Source: Limnoglobus roseus (GTDB lineage: Bacteria > Planctomycetota > Planctomycetia > Gemmatales > Gemmataceae). Taken from it: a stretch of 64,000 nucleotides of DNA. The position numbers were made by a program, and so were the translations under genes. Numbering within the stretch: the first letter of the stretch is position 1; every line of letters begins with the position of its first letter. Positions 25,507-34,691 of this stretch are shown piece after piece. The notes beneath the pieces are model-generated. The model had not been told where the DNA came from, did not search any database, and saw only the letters and a program-made list of their open reading frames with translations. The DNA is taken from NCBI RefSeq assembly GCF_008254045.1, contig NZ_CP042425.1, positions 6,758,001 to 6,822,000 of the forward strand, given 5' to 3'.

Positions 25507-26250
25507 GTGACCGCGGCGATGCTGTTCGACATCACGCCGTTCGAAGACTTCACCGGTGGTGTGTTCGTCGCGGCCGGCGACTTCACCGGCGACGGGATGG
25601 CCGACCTGGTGGTGACGCCGGACCTGTCCGGCGGGCCGCGGGTCGAGGTCTACCGGGGCGGCGACTTCGCCCGGATCGCCAACTTCTTCGGCATCAACGA
25701 CCCGGACTTCTGCGGCGGCGCGCGGGCCACGGCCGGGGACATCAACGGCGACGGGATCGCCGATCTCGTGGTATCTGCCGGTTTCGGGGGGGGGCCGCGC
25801 ATCTCGGTGTACGACGGGGCGGCATTGGCCCAGGGCAAGCAGGTTCACCCGGTCGGCGACTTCTTCCTGTTCGAAGCGACCTTGCTGAACGTGGCTTACG
25901 TCGCAGTCGGGGACATGGACGGCGACATCATCGGCGGGGCCGGCCCCGGCGGCGGCCCGCGGGTGCTGGTAATTTCCGGGCGAAGGTTGCTCGGGGCGGG
26001 GGCGGATGCCGCGATCAGCAGCCCGGTCGCGAATTTCTTCGCCGGGGACACGTCCAACCGGGACGGAGTGCGAGTCGCGGCGAAGGATCTCGACGGCGAT
26101 CCGTTCGCGGACGTCGTGACCGGGGCCGGAAGCGGTGGTGGCAGCCGGGTGACGACTTACCGCGGGGCAACACTGAAGGCCGGCTCATCGACCCCGGACC
26201 AGGATTTCGACGCCGTCCCCGACTTCACCGGCGGAGTATTTGTCGGCTGA
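25507..26250 (+). pseudogene. FG-GAP/VCBS repeat protein, C-terminal fragment (rightward copy)
   Basis: The fragment has 247 codons with the same repeat plan as its inverted neighbour: GDFTGDGMADLVVTPDLSGG, GDINGDGIADLVVSAGFGGG, KDLDGDPFADVVTGAGSGGG, ending FTGGVFVG. The ATG at 25507 has no export signal, so the N-terminal part is probably lost. The two fragments face away from each other with only 160 bases between them. That suggests an inversion or a head-to-head duplication of a longer gene. Confidence 0.65.
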
Positions 26251-26469
26251 TCGGAATGGGTACACACGGGCCAACGACACAGAGGATGTTTAACCGCGGT
26301 CGCCGACTCTTCCCCGCCCTGGTCCGTTCCAGACGGGGAACAATACCTCTAACGATGAGCCGACCTACTATCCAACCAAGGCATGACAACAGCCACTGGT
26401 ATGCCGTTTGCGGTCGCCTTTGACCTCCCGTTCAGGAGGCGGACTGCCGCTGTCCTTCTGCCGCCACCA
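26251..26469. other. Gap without recognised gene
   Basis: I see no gene or clear signal between the rightward FG-GAP fragment and the transposase ruin. Confidence 0.4.
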
Positions 26470-26875
26470 GTCTAGGGCGGCATCAGCCGCCGAGTCGGCG
26501 GTATTCCCAATCGTGCCGACCGCACACGTGCCCGAGGTTCAATTCCGGGTCGTAGACTCCGTACGGTACGACCCGGGCGACAGCGTCCGTCGGGACGTCG
26601 TGGACTTTCGCGTCGGTCGCCGTCCGGGACCACCGGCGGCCCGGGTTCTTGAAATTCCCAACCCGCCCATCGCTTCTTTGCGTCGATGCTAGTCAGTGGC
26701 TTCACTGCCCTGGCGATGTACTCGAACTGTGCATTTCGGTTAGCGTGCCCCTTCCCGGTGGTCAGCGGCTTGTAGTGCTCCCGCAGCTCTCACCAGTTGG
26801 CCCGAAGTAGGCGGCCGATGGTGATCGGACAGGTCTGGCGATCAAGGGCCGCGGACAGCCTGCGGAGACTAAGGC
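26470..26875 (-). pseudogene. ISAzo13-family transposase remnant
   Basis: Reading leftward through several frames: SLRRLSAALDRQTCPITIGR, ELREHYKPLTTGKGHANRN, NAQFEYIARAVKPLTSIDAK, then VGNFKNPGRRWSRTATDAK and VPYGVYDPELNLGHVCVG. These match, in order, the middle of ISAzo13-type (Rhodopirellula) transposases, including the NFKNxG and PYGVYD blocks. Stops and frame changes interrupt it, and both ends are absent. It lies about 100 bases from tRNA-Asp. Confidence 0.7.
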
Positions 26876-26941
26876 AAGAAGTTTTCGACGACGAGGGGGA
26901 TACCCTTGCCGCTGAATTCTTAAACGATAAGAAGAGAGAGC

Positions 26942-26960
26942 GGGAGGGTCTAACCCTCCC
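26942..26960. repeat. Perfect hairpin before tRNA-Asp
   Basis: GGGAGGGT and ACCCTCCC form an 8-bp stem with a 3-base loop, 11 bases before the tRNA. It may end an upstream transcript or guide processing of the tRNA leader. Confidence 0.45.
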
Positions 26961-26971
26961 CAAACAATGTT

Positions 26972-27045
<74 letters not shown>

Positions 27046-27062
27046 CTAGTGCAAGTCGATGC

Positions 27063-27090
27063 GGGCCGGTGCTGAGAAGCACCGGCCCCT
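27063..27090 (+). terminator. Terminator of tRNA-Asp
   Basis: GGGCCGGTGC (27063-27072) and GCACCGGCCC (27079-27088) form a perfect 10-bp stem with a 6-base loop, followed by CTTCCATTTC. It is well placed to end the tRNA transcript. Confidence 0.75.
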
Positions 27091-27326
27091 TCCATTTCAG
27101 AGTTTCTGTTCCCGGATCCCCCACGCCGTCAACGATGCCGAAAGTGAACTTGGGTGCAGACTGATGCGACCCGATGTCTCCTGTCACTACGCCCGGTACT
27201 ACGCCAGTGGCATTCGTTCCGGTCAATGGCAGGGAAAGTTCCGCCGCCATCGGTCCCGGAATAGGCTCGGGAATTTGTTGACGGCACTGGCCAAGTCCCG
27301 CAGCCGAACGTGCGAATACCGACTTG

Positions 27327-27480
27327 TCAGCTCAGGCTTCGAGTGCCCGCGCCGTTGTAGTAGTCGTCGCTCGTCGAGAGGCGGGCAGTGCCGGTGGCCG
27401 TCCCGTCCGTCTTCCACAGCCTGTACCCGTTCGTGTCATTGGCGTTGAAGTACAGGGCGGTGCCCACGGCCGTCAGGACA
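27327..27480 (-). pseudogene. ELWxxDGT-repeat protein, C-terminal scrap
   Basis: The leftward frame ending at 27327 reads FLRAVLTAVGTALYFNANDT then YRLWKTDGTATGTARLST, one unit of the 'LWKTDGTxxGT' repeats seen in large planctomycete surface proteins. Only about 50 codons are left, and no start is present. It abuts the sigma factor gene on the other strand. Confidence 0.55.
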
Positions 27481-27542
27481 GCCCGTAAGAAATTCTCATC
27501 AGTCGCCTGTAGGGCACTGTCCTCCGTGGGCACTAACAGCTT

Positions 27543-29279
27543 GTGAACACCCGACTCCTCCAATCCGTGCTGCGTCACGCGGCCGCTGTCGCCGACGGGT
27601 CGGACGGCGACGACGTGGTCCTGCTCCGAAGGGTCGCGGCGTCCGGCGACCCGGCCGCGTTCGCCGCGCTGGTCCGCCGGTACGGGCGGCTCGTGTGGGC
27701 CGTCTGCCGGCAACTGCGGCCGGTCGACGCCGACGCCGAGGACGCCTTCCAGGCGACGTTCCTCGCGATGCTCCAGTCGGCCGGCCGGGTTCGCACGAAC
27801 GCCCTCGGCCCGTGGCTGCACACGGTCGCCCGCCGCGTGGCGGGCAAGGCCGGGCGGGCCGACGCCCGCCGGCGGAGGCGGGAGCAAGCCGCGGCCGCCC
27901 CGGACCGCCACGTGCCCGTACCGCCGTCGGCGTGGGACGCGCTCGCGGCCGCCGTCCACGACGAGGTGGCCCGACTGCCCGACCATCTGCGGGTACCCTT
28001 CGTCCTCTGCTGCCTCGAAGGCCGCCCGCCATCCGAGGCCGCGAAGCACCTCGGATGGAAGGTCGGCACCCTGTCCGGCCGGCTGACGCGGGCGAAACAG
28101 ACCCTGCTCGACCGCCTCGCGAAACGCGGCCTACCGGCGTCGGCCGTCGCCGTCGCCATCACGCTCACGACGGCCGCCGTCCCGACAGCGGTCGCGGCGA
28201 AGGCGATCAACTTGATCCACCGGGGTGACGCAATTCCCGCAACGATTCTCGAACTGGCGAAAGGAGCCACGACGATGACGAAGACGAAACTACTAGCGGC
28301 GGCCGTGTTGGTGGCCGCCGGGCTGACGGCCAGTGTTGGCGGCTGGTTGGCGAGTGCGGAGGCCCAGAGTCCGGAGGTCGTCCGCGAGGTCGAGCAACTG
28401 ACGGCCCAGTTCCGCGCCGCCCAGGCCGCCAAGGACTTGGCCGTGGCCGAGGAGAAGGCACCGAAATGGGAGTACCACTACCAGTCGATGTTCTTCGACA
28501 CGAACGGCAAGCCGAGCGGGATGAAGGCGGCCGACTTCGAGAAACTGGTGGAGGCGATGGAGGGCGACGGCTGGCAGTACCTCGGCCAGGCCGACGTGAC
28601 CGTCCTGAACGGGGCCGCCCTGCCGTCGCACGTGTTCCGCCGGCCGAAGAATGCGGCGGCGGTGCGGCGGATCGAGGCGTTCCTCGCGGTCATGGACACC
28701 GAAGGTGCGGCCGCCCGGAAGTCGGCCGGTAGCCCCAACCCGGAGGTCGCCGCGGTTCGTGAGGTCGTCCTCCAACGGATGCGGAAGAACCCGGCCGAGA
28801 CGTTCGCCGCCGCCCTGGAGACGAAGCTGAAGGCCAGCCCGGACCTCGCGGCCGCCGTCGAGAAGCACGGCCGCACGGTGCTGGAGGTCGAAGTCCTGTC
28901 GGCCCTCCTGCGCGACGCGAGACGGGCGGCGGCCGGACCGGGGAGGCGACCGCTCGAAGACCCGATCGCGGGTGAACAGGACGACGTCAAGACCTTGGCG
29001 GAACGAACGGCCGACGAGACGGAGACGGTTCGAAAGCACCTCCAAAGCTTCCGCGACCGTAAGACGGTTCGGTTCTCGGCGGCCGACTTTGGCATCACGG
29101 GGGAGCAACTCTACGAAGTGGTCAACAAGGCCCTCCAACGGAAGTTCGACTTAAAGCAGCACCCGATCGTCCTCGCGGGCTTTGCGGATAGCGTGGAAGT
29201 GAACGGCCCGCCGGCCGACATCGCCTGGCTGACCGAACTGCTGGCCGGGTTCAAGATCAAAGCCAAGACCAAGCCGTAG
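27543..29279 (+). CDS. ECF sigma factor with membrane helix and extracytoplasmic tail
   Basis: The protein has 578 residues from a GTG at 27543. Region 2 is at residues 35-105 (DPAAFAALVRRYGRLVWAVC, DAEDAFQATFLAML), and region 4 at 140-190 (LPDHLRVPFVLCCLEGRPPS, AAKHLGWKVGTLSGRLTRA). One membrane helix lies near 245-270 (TKLLAAAVLVAAGLTASVGGWL). The outer ~300 residues are helical and contain a WEYHYQSMFFD/DGWQYLGQ segment of DUF4177-like type. The build parallels the sigma-WD40 gene at the left edge but with a different sensor, as is usual in Gemmataceae. No anti-sigma gene is adjacent. Confidence 0.85.
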   Translation: MNTRLLQSVLRHAAAVADGSDGDDVVLLRRVAASGDPAAFAALVRRYGRLVWAVCRQLRPVDADAEDAFQATFLAMLQSAGRVRTNALGPWLHTVARRVAGKAGRADARRRRREQAAAAPDRHVPVPPSAWDALAAAVHDEVARLPDHLRVPFVLCCLEGRPPSEAAKHLGWKVGTLSGRLTRAKQTLLDRLAKRGLPASAVAVAITLTTAAVPTAVAAKAINLIHRGDAIPATILELAKGATTMTKTKLLAAAVLVAAGLTASVGGWLASAEAQSPEVVREVEQLTAQFRAAQAAKDLAVAEEKAPKWEYHYQSMFFDTNGKPSGMKAADFEKLVEAMEGDGWQYLGQADVTVLNGAALPSHVFRRPKNAAAVRRIEAFLAVMDTEGAAARKSAGSPNPEVAAVREVVLQRMRKNPAETFAAALETKLKASPDLAAAVEKHGRTVLEVEVLSALLRDARRAAAGPGRRPLEDPIAGEQDDVKTLAERTADETETVRKHLQSFRDRKTVRFSAADFGITGEQLYEVVNKALQRKFDLKQHPIVLAGFADSVEVNGPPADIAWLTELLAGFKIKAKTKP

Positions 29280-29467
29280 CGTGACAGCATCTCCCACGTT
29301 CGGGCGTGGCGGCACGACAAGGCCGACCGGGCGAGACCGCTCTTGGGGCAAAGGGGGTGCACGCCCCGAAGAGGGCCATCCCCGAACAAGATGTATCAAT
29401 GTAGTCACCGTCTAACTGCCGCCTGCGAAGATGTCGCAATGTATGCCCCTCTCCCGACTGTGGGAAT
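29280..29467. other. Intergenic region
   Basis: No gene or clear terminator is seen after the sigma gene. Confidence 0.4.
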
Positions 29468-29657
29468 TCACACGATCTTCCGCTTGAGCCACCTGACGAG
29501 GCAATTCGGATCGGCGGACCAGCTGGCCTTGAGGACCTCGGCGACGACCTTCGCCACCATTTCGGCTTCGGCGGAGATGACGGCTCGGTAGGAGTCGCCG
29601 TCGTCGGGGTTCGGGCTCGGGCGGTCGTCCGGCGGGTCGATGTCGTTGGGCGGTTCC
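29468..29657 (-). pseudogene. Small unknown gene, 5'-truncated
   Basis: A leftward frame of about 60 codons reads PPNDIDPPDDRPSPNPDDGD, YRAVISAEAEMVAKVVAEV, ADPNCLVRWLKRKIV and then stops. It is compositionally protein-like, while the competing frames are Arg-rich shadows. No start codon lies after the upstream in-frame TGA, so the N-terminus is missing. It is not recognised. Confidence 0.4.
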
Positions 29658-29667
29658 GGCGGGCGCG

Positions 29668-30015
29668 GTGTTGCTCAACCCCTTACGCCACGTGGTGTTC
29701 GTACCCGCCTGGCTCACGCCGACCGTCGTCGCTCTCGCAGAGGCAATTTACGAAGTGCGTGCATTCGACCGCCTGCCCATCCTCGCGGACGCCTTGCAGG
29801 ACGCCGGGTGCGAGGACGCCGACATCTTCGCCCAATGCCGGGGCGACGGGCAGCACGCCCGCGGGTGCTGCCCGTCGATGGCGTGCTCGGCAGCTCCCCT
29901 TGTGGGGGAGGGTGGAAGCGGGAAGCGGGGCCTGAGTCTACCACTTTCTCTGACGAGGGGTGCCGAGAGGCAAACGGCCCTCGATGACCTGGCCACCTTG
30001 ACCCGCCTCGTGTGA
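29668..30015 (+). pseudogene. Fragment carrying a planctomycete C-terminal motif
   Basis: Residues 1-65 (VVFVPAWLTPTVVALAEAIY, FDRLPILADALQDAGCEDAD, CRGDGQHARGC) match a C-terminal segment found in many Gemmata proteins, where it normally ends with 'CWVVDLxLGK'. Here the frame shifts right after ARGC, and the ending (PVDGVLG) appears in another frame. The larger host protein is absent, so this is a leftover of a repeated gene family. Confidence 0.55.
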
Positions 30016-30052
30016 CGGCTAGATTGAAGCTCATCCCGACCGGAGGTCCGCC

Positions 30053-30337
30053 GTGGCCAAGCGATTCGCCACCGTCAAAGAACTGCGGGAACACGCCGAC
30101 AAGAAGCACGGCAACGCCCTGCGGGCCGTGATCACCCGGATCGACGAGTTGATCCGGCACGCCGAACAGTTCAAGACCAAGCTCACCGCCCCGGCCCCGG
30201 CCTCCCTCCGCCTGGTGGACCAGGAGCGGTTCAAAGACCATCAGAAGGCGTGCCTGAAGAACCTCGCGGCCGTTGACGTGTGCATCGCCAAGCTGCGAGC
30301 CCGCCTGAAGGACGCCGTCGTCCAGCTCAAGCCCTGA
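30053..30337 (+). CDS. Small helical protein, operon with next gene
   Basis: The gene encodes 94 residues from GTG 30053, preceded by CCGGAGG. The sequence is almost all helical and charged (FATVKELREHADKKHGNALR, RITDELIRHAEQFK-type heptads). There is no signal or membrane helix. The next gene starts 20 bases after its stop and is also coiled coil, so the two products may associate. No family is recognised. Confidence 0.55.
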   Translation: MAKRFATVKELREHADKKHGNALRAVITRIDELIRHAEQFKTKLTAPAPASLRLVDQERFKDHQKACLKNLAAVDVCIAKLRARLKDAVVQLKP

Positions 30338-30356
30338 CCGCCCCTCCGAGGCCCCC

Positions 30357-30923
30357 ATGCCCGACGTTGGTGACATCCTCCAGGCGGCCGACGCCATCGA
30401 CCGCGTCGTCGATGCCGCGGCCGCTGCCGCCGTCAAGCGGAAGCAGGTCCTTGAGGCCGTGAAGGCCGGCAAGGGGGACGCCCGGCTCCTCCCGTCGGTG
30501 GCCCAAGAGCTCACCAAGTTTTCCGACGATCGGAAAAAACTCGTGGCCGCGTTCGAACGCCTGCGGGCGGGCATGAAGGCCGCCGAGGCCGCGCTGGAGA
30601 AGTTGGCCGCCCACGCCAAAACGGAGGTGGCCGTCCTGGACGAACTGTCCGCGGACACGGCCAAGGTGCCCCTGGACAAGCACCCCGCCCTCCGCGACCT
30701 GAAGGACTCGGCCGACGCGCTCGGGCGAAAGGTCGCGGGCGTAGCCGCGGAGGTGAAAAAAACCTCGGAGGCGTTCGCTGGCGACCCCTACCTGGGCTCG
30801 ACCGAACTGTATGCGAACAAGTACGACCAAGTGCCGGGGCTGCTGCGTGAAGCGGCCTCTGAACTCCGCAAACTCGACGACATGTGCAAGCGCATCGCGG
30901 ACGAGACCAACGGCCTGAAGTGA
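30357..30923 (+). CDS. Coiled-coil protein of unknown function
   Basis: The gene encodes 188 residues from ATG 30357. Nearly the whole length is predicted helix with heptad-like spacing (AIDRVVDAAAAAAVKRKQVL, SDDRKKLVAAFERLRAGMKA, DALGRKVAGVAAEVKKTSEA), ending in a KLDDMCKRIADETNGLK helix. It forms a two-gene unit with the preceding 94-residue gene. It is not recognised; a structural or chemoreceptor-adaptor-like role cannot be told from sequence. Confidence 0.55.
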   Translation: MPDVGDILQAADAIDRVVDAAAAAAVKRKQVLEAVKAGKGDARLLPSVAQELTKFSDDRKKLVAAFERLRAGMKAAEAALEKLAAHAKTEVAVLDELSADTAKVPLDKHPALRDLKDSADALGRKVAGVAAEVKKTSEAFAGDPYLGSTELYANKYDQVPGLLREAASELRKLDDMCKRIADETNGLK

Positions 30924-31092
30924 CAGCCGCTGCTGGCGGGGCCCTTGCCGGGCGAACGGCAATTCTACGCCAGGGCGGAGAGGGGGCTGTGCCCGGGTTT
31001 CACTCCCGGACGTACCGCTTCAGGTTTAGGGCCTTGAGTTTCACCTCCTCATTGCCGGCGGGATGCTTACTCAAAATGGGCTTACGCGATAG

Positions 31093-31110
31093 CCGATGCG
31101 ATGGCATCGG
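31093..31110. terminator. Small hairpin after the coiled-coil gene pair
   Basis: CCGATGC and GCATCGG pair around GATG, 170 bases after the stop. The rest of 30924-31336 shows no gene. Confidence 0.35.
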
Positions 31111-31336
31111 AGTCGTAGCAACGAGAGTACGCGAAAATGCCCGCAAACGATAACAGGCCGGCCTGACCGGTTACCCAGTCTCAACGCGCCATCCGGGTTG
31201 GTGTTTGCCGGCACGTCCGAGGGGTGGTAGCCTGGGCCGATGTCCCCTGCCATAGCGGATACAAATCGACCCTGCTTTTCCCCGTCCGTGGATTGGGATC
31301 AGAGCCGATTCAGTGAGCGGGTCTAGGAGAATAACC

Positions 31337-31744
31337 ATGAGGCGCGTAACGGTCATGCTTGCGACTCTGGCTTGTGGGCTCATCGGTGCCGCGGCGCGGG
31401 CCGACGAGATCACCCTCGACGCCGTGCCCCCGGTGGTCGTGAAGACAGTACCCGAGGCGGGGGCCGGTGACGTGGAAGCGAGTCTGACCGAGATCAAGGT
31501 CACGTTCAGTAAGGACATGGAGGACGCATCTTGGTCGTGGGTCACGCTCTCGAAGGAGAGCTACCCGAAGGTGGATGGCAAGCCGAAGTACCTCGCGGAC
31601 AAGCGGACCTGTGCGCTGCCCGTCAAACTCGAGGCGGGGAAGACCTACGCCGTCTGGGTGAACAGCGAAAAGTTCGGGAATTTCAAGGACGCGGATGGCC
31701 GCTCGGCAGTCCCGTACCTGTTGGTGTTCAAGACCAAGAAATAG
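31337..31744 (+). CDS. Secreted protein with SbsA-type Ig-like domain
   Basis: The 135-residue protein starts at ATG 31337 with a signal peptide (MRRVTVMLATLACGLIGAAARA, cut before DEI). The mature part has the Ig-like (SbsA/Big_5) pattern: PVVVKTVPEAGAGDVEASLT, EIKVTFSKDMEDASWSWVTL and GKTYAVWVNSEKFGNFKDAD. Such single-domain exported proteins of planctomycetes have no known function. A GGAGAA site lies 8 bases before the ATG. Confidence 0.75.
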   Translation: MRRVTVMLATLACGLIGAAARADEITLDAVPPVVVKTVPEAGAGDVEASLTEIKVTFSKDMEDASWSWVTLSKESYPKVDGKPKYLADKRTCALPVKLEAGKTYAVWVNSEKFGNFKDADGRSAVPYLLVFKTKK

Positions 31745-31830
31745 TTCCGGATCACCGAACCAAACACTCGAGCGGCCATGGCGTCTCGTTGACCTGTTGA
31801 CCGGGACGATGTCGCCGTTCGCCGTCGCGA

Positions 31831-33006
31831 CTACTTCAATAACGCTTTCACGTCCAGCGTCCGCAACTTCAGTTCGGTGGACGGGCCTTTGCCCATCGCC
31901 AGGTGCAACTTCGCGGCGGCCGGCTCGAAGATCATCGTTTGCAGCGTCAACTCGCCCTGGCCGGTGGCCTTCAGCCGCCGGTGCAACTCGTCCGTGCCGA
32001 CCTTTTGCCCGCCGCCGTCCTCGGACAGCAGGGCCAGCCGGTCGAGCGTTTTGTACGTGTTCGCCTGGCCCTTCGTGGCCAAGTCCTTCGTCGTGAAGTG
32101 GTTCGTCGTGGCGCACAGGCCGTTTACCGGCTTGCGGACCGCGACCGCGTCCGGCGACACCTCCACGATCACGCCGCCCTCCTTGCCGCACAGGACGACC
32201 ATCGTGCTGGTGGTGCGCTCGATCGTCTCCAACAACTTCACCGCCTCGGCGACGGTGTCGCACTCTTCTAGCACCCGGCGGTAGGCCAGCGCGAACGGCA
32301 CGCCGCCGGCGTTGAACTTCCGCGCGACGGCCGGGTTGAACACCTCGTGGCTGGCCAGCGACAGGCCGGCGGCGTTCATGCCGGAGAAGCTGCCGACGCA
32401 GCCGGGGTAGCCGATCGTCAGGAACGGCCGCATCCCCTTCGGCTTGTAGACGGTGACGAGGCCGTAGTCGTGCAGGTAGCCGCACGGGAAGAAGTCGAGG
32501 TTGCGGCCGAACATCGGCCGGCCGGTGGCACTGCGGTCGGCGTCGACGATCAGGCTGGAGCAGCCGAAGATTTCCTTCAGGTCGGCGTTCTTCAGGTCGA
32601 ACATCGTGTTCGCGGCCAACAGCCGATCCCGGTCGCCGCCGGCCTTCACCATCGCGTCGAATTCGTCCTGGTGGTGCTTCGGGAAGTTGCCGAGCAAACC
32701 TTCGCCCTTCTTCAGCAGCCCGGCCCATGCTTGATCGCGGACGAACTGCACCGGGACTTGCTGTTTCAGAATGTCCTTCGGGTAGTCCAACAGTTTGGCC
32801 GCCGGGTTGACGCCGAGCGTGTAAACCTGGGCCCCGATCTCGTCCGGCGTGCCCGCCACGGTGAGGACCGGGACGCCCTCGACGTACCGCAGTTCGCCCG
32901 GGCCTTGCTTGGCTTCCGGGAACCGGAACGGCTCCGCGGCTCGCGGCGGCGTGGCCAGGGCTAGGAGCAGCACGATAGTTCGTACGTGAGGGGTGCAGAA
33001 GGTCAC
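31831..33006 (-). CDS. C45-family peptidase/acyltransferase-like exported protein
   Basis: The 391-residue protein starts at GTG 33006, chosen because GGAGGA lies 5 bases upstream; a signal peptide follows (TIVLLLALATPPRAAEP). The Ntn-hydrolase core has the autocleavage site GCSSLIVDADRSATGRPMFG, with Cys as the new N-terminal nucleophile, followed by RNLDF. Later blocks GYPGCVGSFSGMNAAGLSLA and NHFTT fit acyl-CoA:6-APA acyltransferase (C45) relatives. It probably hydrolyses an amide outside the cytoplasm. The upstream gene is on the same strand 58 bases away. Confidence 0.82.
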   Translation of the reverse strand: MTFCTPHVRTIVLLLALATPPRAAEPFRFPEAKQGPGELRYVEGVPVLTVAGTPDEIGAQVYTLGVNPAAKLLDYPKDILKQQVPVQFVRDQAWAGLLKKGEGLLGNFPKHHQDEFDAMVKAGGDRDRLLAANTMFDLKNADLKEIFGCSSLIVDADRSATGRPMFGRNLDFFPCGYLHDYGLVTVYKPKGMRPFLTIGYPGCVGSFSGMNAAGLSLASHEVFNPAVARKFNAGGVPFALAYRRVLEECDTVAEAVKLLETIERTTSTMVVLCGKEGGVIVEVSPDAVAVRKPVNGLCATTNHFTTKDLATKGQANTYKTLDRLALLSEDGGGQKVGTDELHRRLKATGQGELTLQTMIFEPAAAKLHLAMGKGPSTELKLRTLDVKALLK

Positions 33007-33064
33007 GGCATTCCTCCGGCGTGGGCGGGGTTTGAGGCAACGCTCGCGAACGGCCATCACGCGA

Positions 33065-33640
33065 CTACTTCTTGACCGCTACGACGCGAACGTCGTCCAG
33101 GGCGGGGCCGGCCAAGTTGTCCTCGTCGTCGAGGGTGTGAATCTCCAACGTCGTCTCGGCCTCCGTGGCGACGAACTCCCACGACTTCTTCGCCCACCCC
33201 ATCTCCTTGTGCGTCTTCCCCTCGTTGTCGAACGAGAAGGCTTCCTTCTTGCCGGCGGCCCGCACGCACACGGTGTTGACGCTCGACTTACTCCCCGGAC
33301 TGCCGGCCATCAGGAAGGACACGCGGTACTTGTGGCCGGCCGTCGTCTGGAACGACTGCTTCACCCCGCCGAACCCCGGCGACCCGTGCAGGTCGAGGCT
33401 GCGACTGCCTTCGCCGGAAACCCAGTGGGTCCCGATGTAGTCGATCTGCCCGCGGGTGACCGCCCACCCCTTGACGGCTTCCGAACCGGCGTCGAGGGCG
33501 AGGAAGCCGTCCACGTCCGGCCCTTCCTCGAACCCGCCGTTGACGAGCAGGTTGACTTCCGCCGCCTTCGGCACGGGTGCCGACCGGACGTGCGGCACGA
33601 AGACCGCCGAGAGCACGAGCAGGCCGCAAAGCGTTCGCAT
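33065..33640 (-). CDS. Choice-of-anchor C/DUF642-like secreted protein
   Basis: The 191-residue protein starts at ATG 33640. Signal peptide: MRTLCGLLVLSAVFVPHVRS. The mature part begins NLLVNGGFEEGPDVDGF and continues WAVTRGQIDYIGTHW, GSRSLDLHGSPGFGGVKQSF and GPALDDVRVVAVKK, the pattern of DUF642/choice-of-anchor C galactose-binding-like domains. It may bind a polysaccharide. It ends without a C-terminal anchor. It precedes the C45 gene in one transcription unit. Confidence 0.78.
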   Translation of the reverse strand: MRTLCGLLVLSAVFVPHVRSAPVPKAAEVNLLVNGGFEEGPDVDGFLALDAGSEAVKGWAVTRGQIDYIGTHWVSGEGSRSLDLHGSPGFGGVKQSFQTTAGHKYRVSFLMAGSPGSKSSVNTVCVRAAGKKEAFSFDNEGKTHKEMGWAKKSWEFVATEAETTLEIHTLDDEDNLAGPALDDVRVVAVKK

Positions 33641-33719
33641 CGAAAATCTCCGACTCGGGTTTCGGGTGCCCATCGCCGGCATGTACCCAGCGACCGCGGG
33701 GTCGAATTCCGATCCTCAA

Positions 33720-34616
33720 CTATTTCGCCCCGACACGCAACTTCAACGCTTCGAGTTCTTTCTTGGCCCGGGCGGCGTACGAGGCCGTCAGGGTTAAGTC
33801 TTGCTGGCGGACCGTGCCCACGTCGAACCGCTTCCGGATGACGGTCTCGAGTTCCTCGGCGTCGGCCACGAACCGTTCGAAGGCCCCCACCGAGGCGCGA
33901 GAGTCGCCGTAGATTTCATGGAAGACTTGGAGGCGAACCGCATGGTATTGCAAGGTATTAAACAGAGTGTTGGTGTCCCAAGCCCCTCCGTTGATGAGCT
34001 TCTTGTTCAGGATGTCCGTTTCCTCTAATCGCTGCAGTTCCAGTTGGCCAACTCGATGATCTTCGGGTCGCGGGCCGCGACCCGGGTTCGGTTCCATTCC
34101 AGGCTTTCGATTTCGGCCTCCAGGCGGTTGCGGATCGCCGCCCGCGCCTCGGGTGCCGGAGCCGCTTTGTACGAGCTGAGAACCTGTTCCTCCCTCCGCT
34201 TGGCCAGGGCCACCCGCCACGCATACCAGGCGGCGGCTTCGGCGGGCGGAAAGACGTCGGCCGCGGCCGACACGAGAACCGCCGATTGCACCCACACTTC
34301 CCGGCTCAAGAGGCCGGCGGCCGGATTGGACGCGAGGGTCGCATCGTACTCTTGCAACTCCAGGGCGAAGCGGGGCGATCTGAAGTCGTCGTAACTCGGT
34401 ATCGTCTGGGGTCGCCTGCGGGCGGGAGGCCGGTCGCTTGTCCGCGTCCCAGGGTCGAACCCCGGGCACCGCCGTCGCGGGCGGGATCACGACCGCGGTG
34501 TCTTTCACGGGGATGGTCGGCTCCGCCTTCGGCGTCTCCTGGCTCAACGCGGCGGTGACGCCGATCACGACGACGGCCGTTCCCAACCCGAGCAGCTTCG
34601 GAATCGCAGTTCGCAT
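33720..34616 (-). pseudogene. Exported helical protein with two compensating frameshifts
   Basis: The N-terminus (MRTAIPKLLGLGTAVVVIGV, signal-like) and C-terminus (IEVxF-type helices, RFVADAEELETVIRKRFDVG) lie in one frame. The middle third is protein-like only in another frame (ATLASNPAAGLLSREVWVQS, PPAEAAAWYAWRVALAKRRE). Deleting one T near 34396 and adding one base near 34045 restores a single protein of about 300 residues. An apparent intact ORF therefore contains about 100 nonsense codons in its centre. The function is unknown. Confidence 0.6.
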
Positions 34617-34659
34617 GGCGGGTCGAACTCCGTGAGTTGAGAAGTCGAACAGGGGTCGT

Positions 34660-34677
34660 GGCGGGCCGAGGCCCGCC
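34660..34677. terminator. Hairpin after SGNH hydrolase gene
   Basis: GGCGGGCC and GGCCCGCC pair across two bases, 15 bases beyond the leftward stop at 34692. There is no T tract. Confidence 0.5.
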
Positions 34678-34691
34678 GCTCGGAGTCTGCG

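Noticed and set aside
26942..26960. Hairpin as a Rho-independent terminator of the transposase ruin
   Set aside because: It lies on the wrong side for the leftward remnant and has no T tract; kept only as a repeat.
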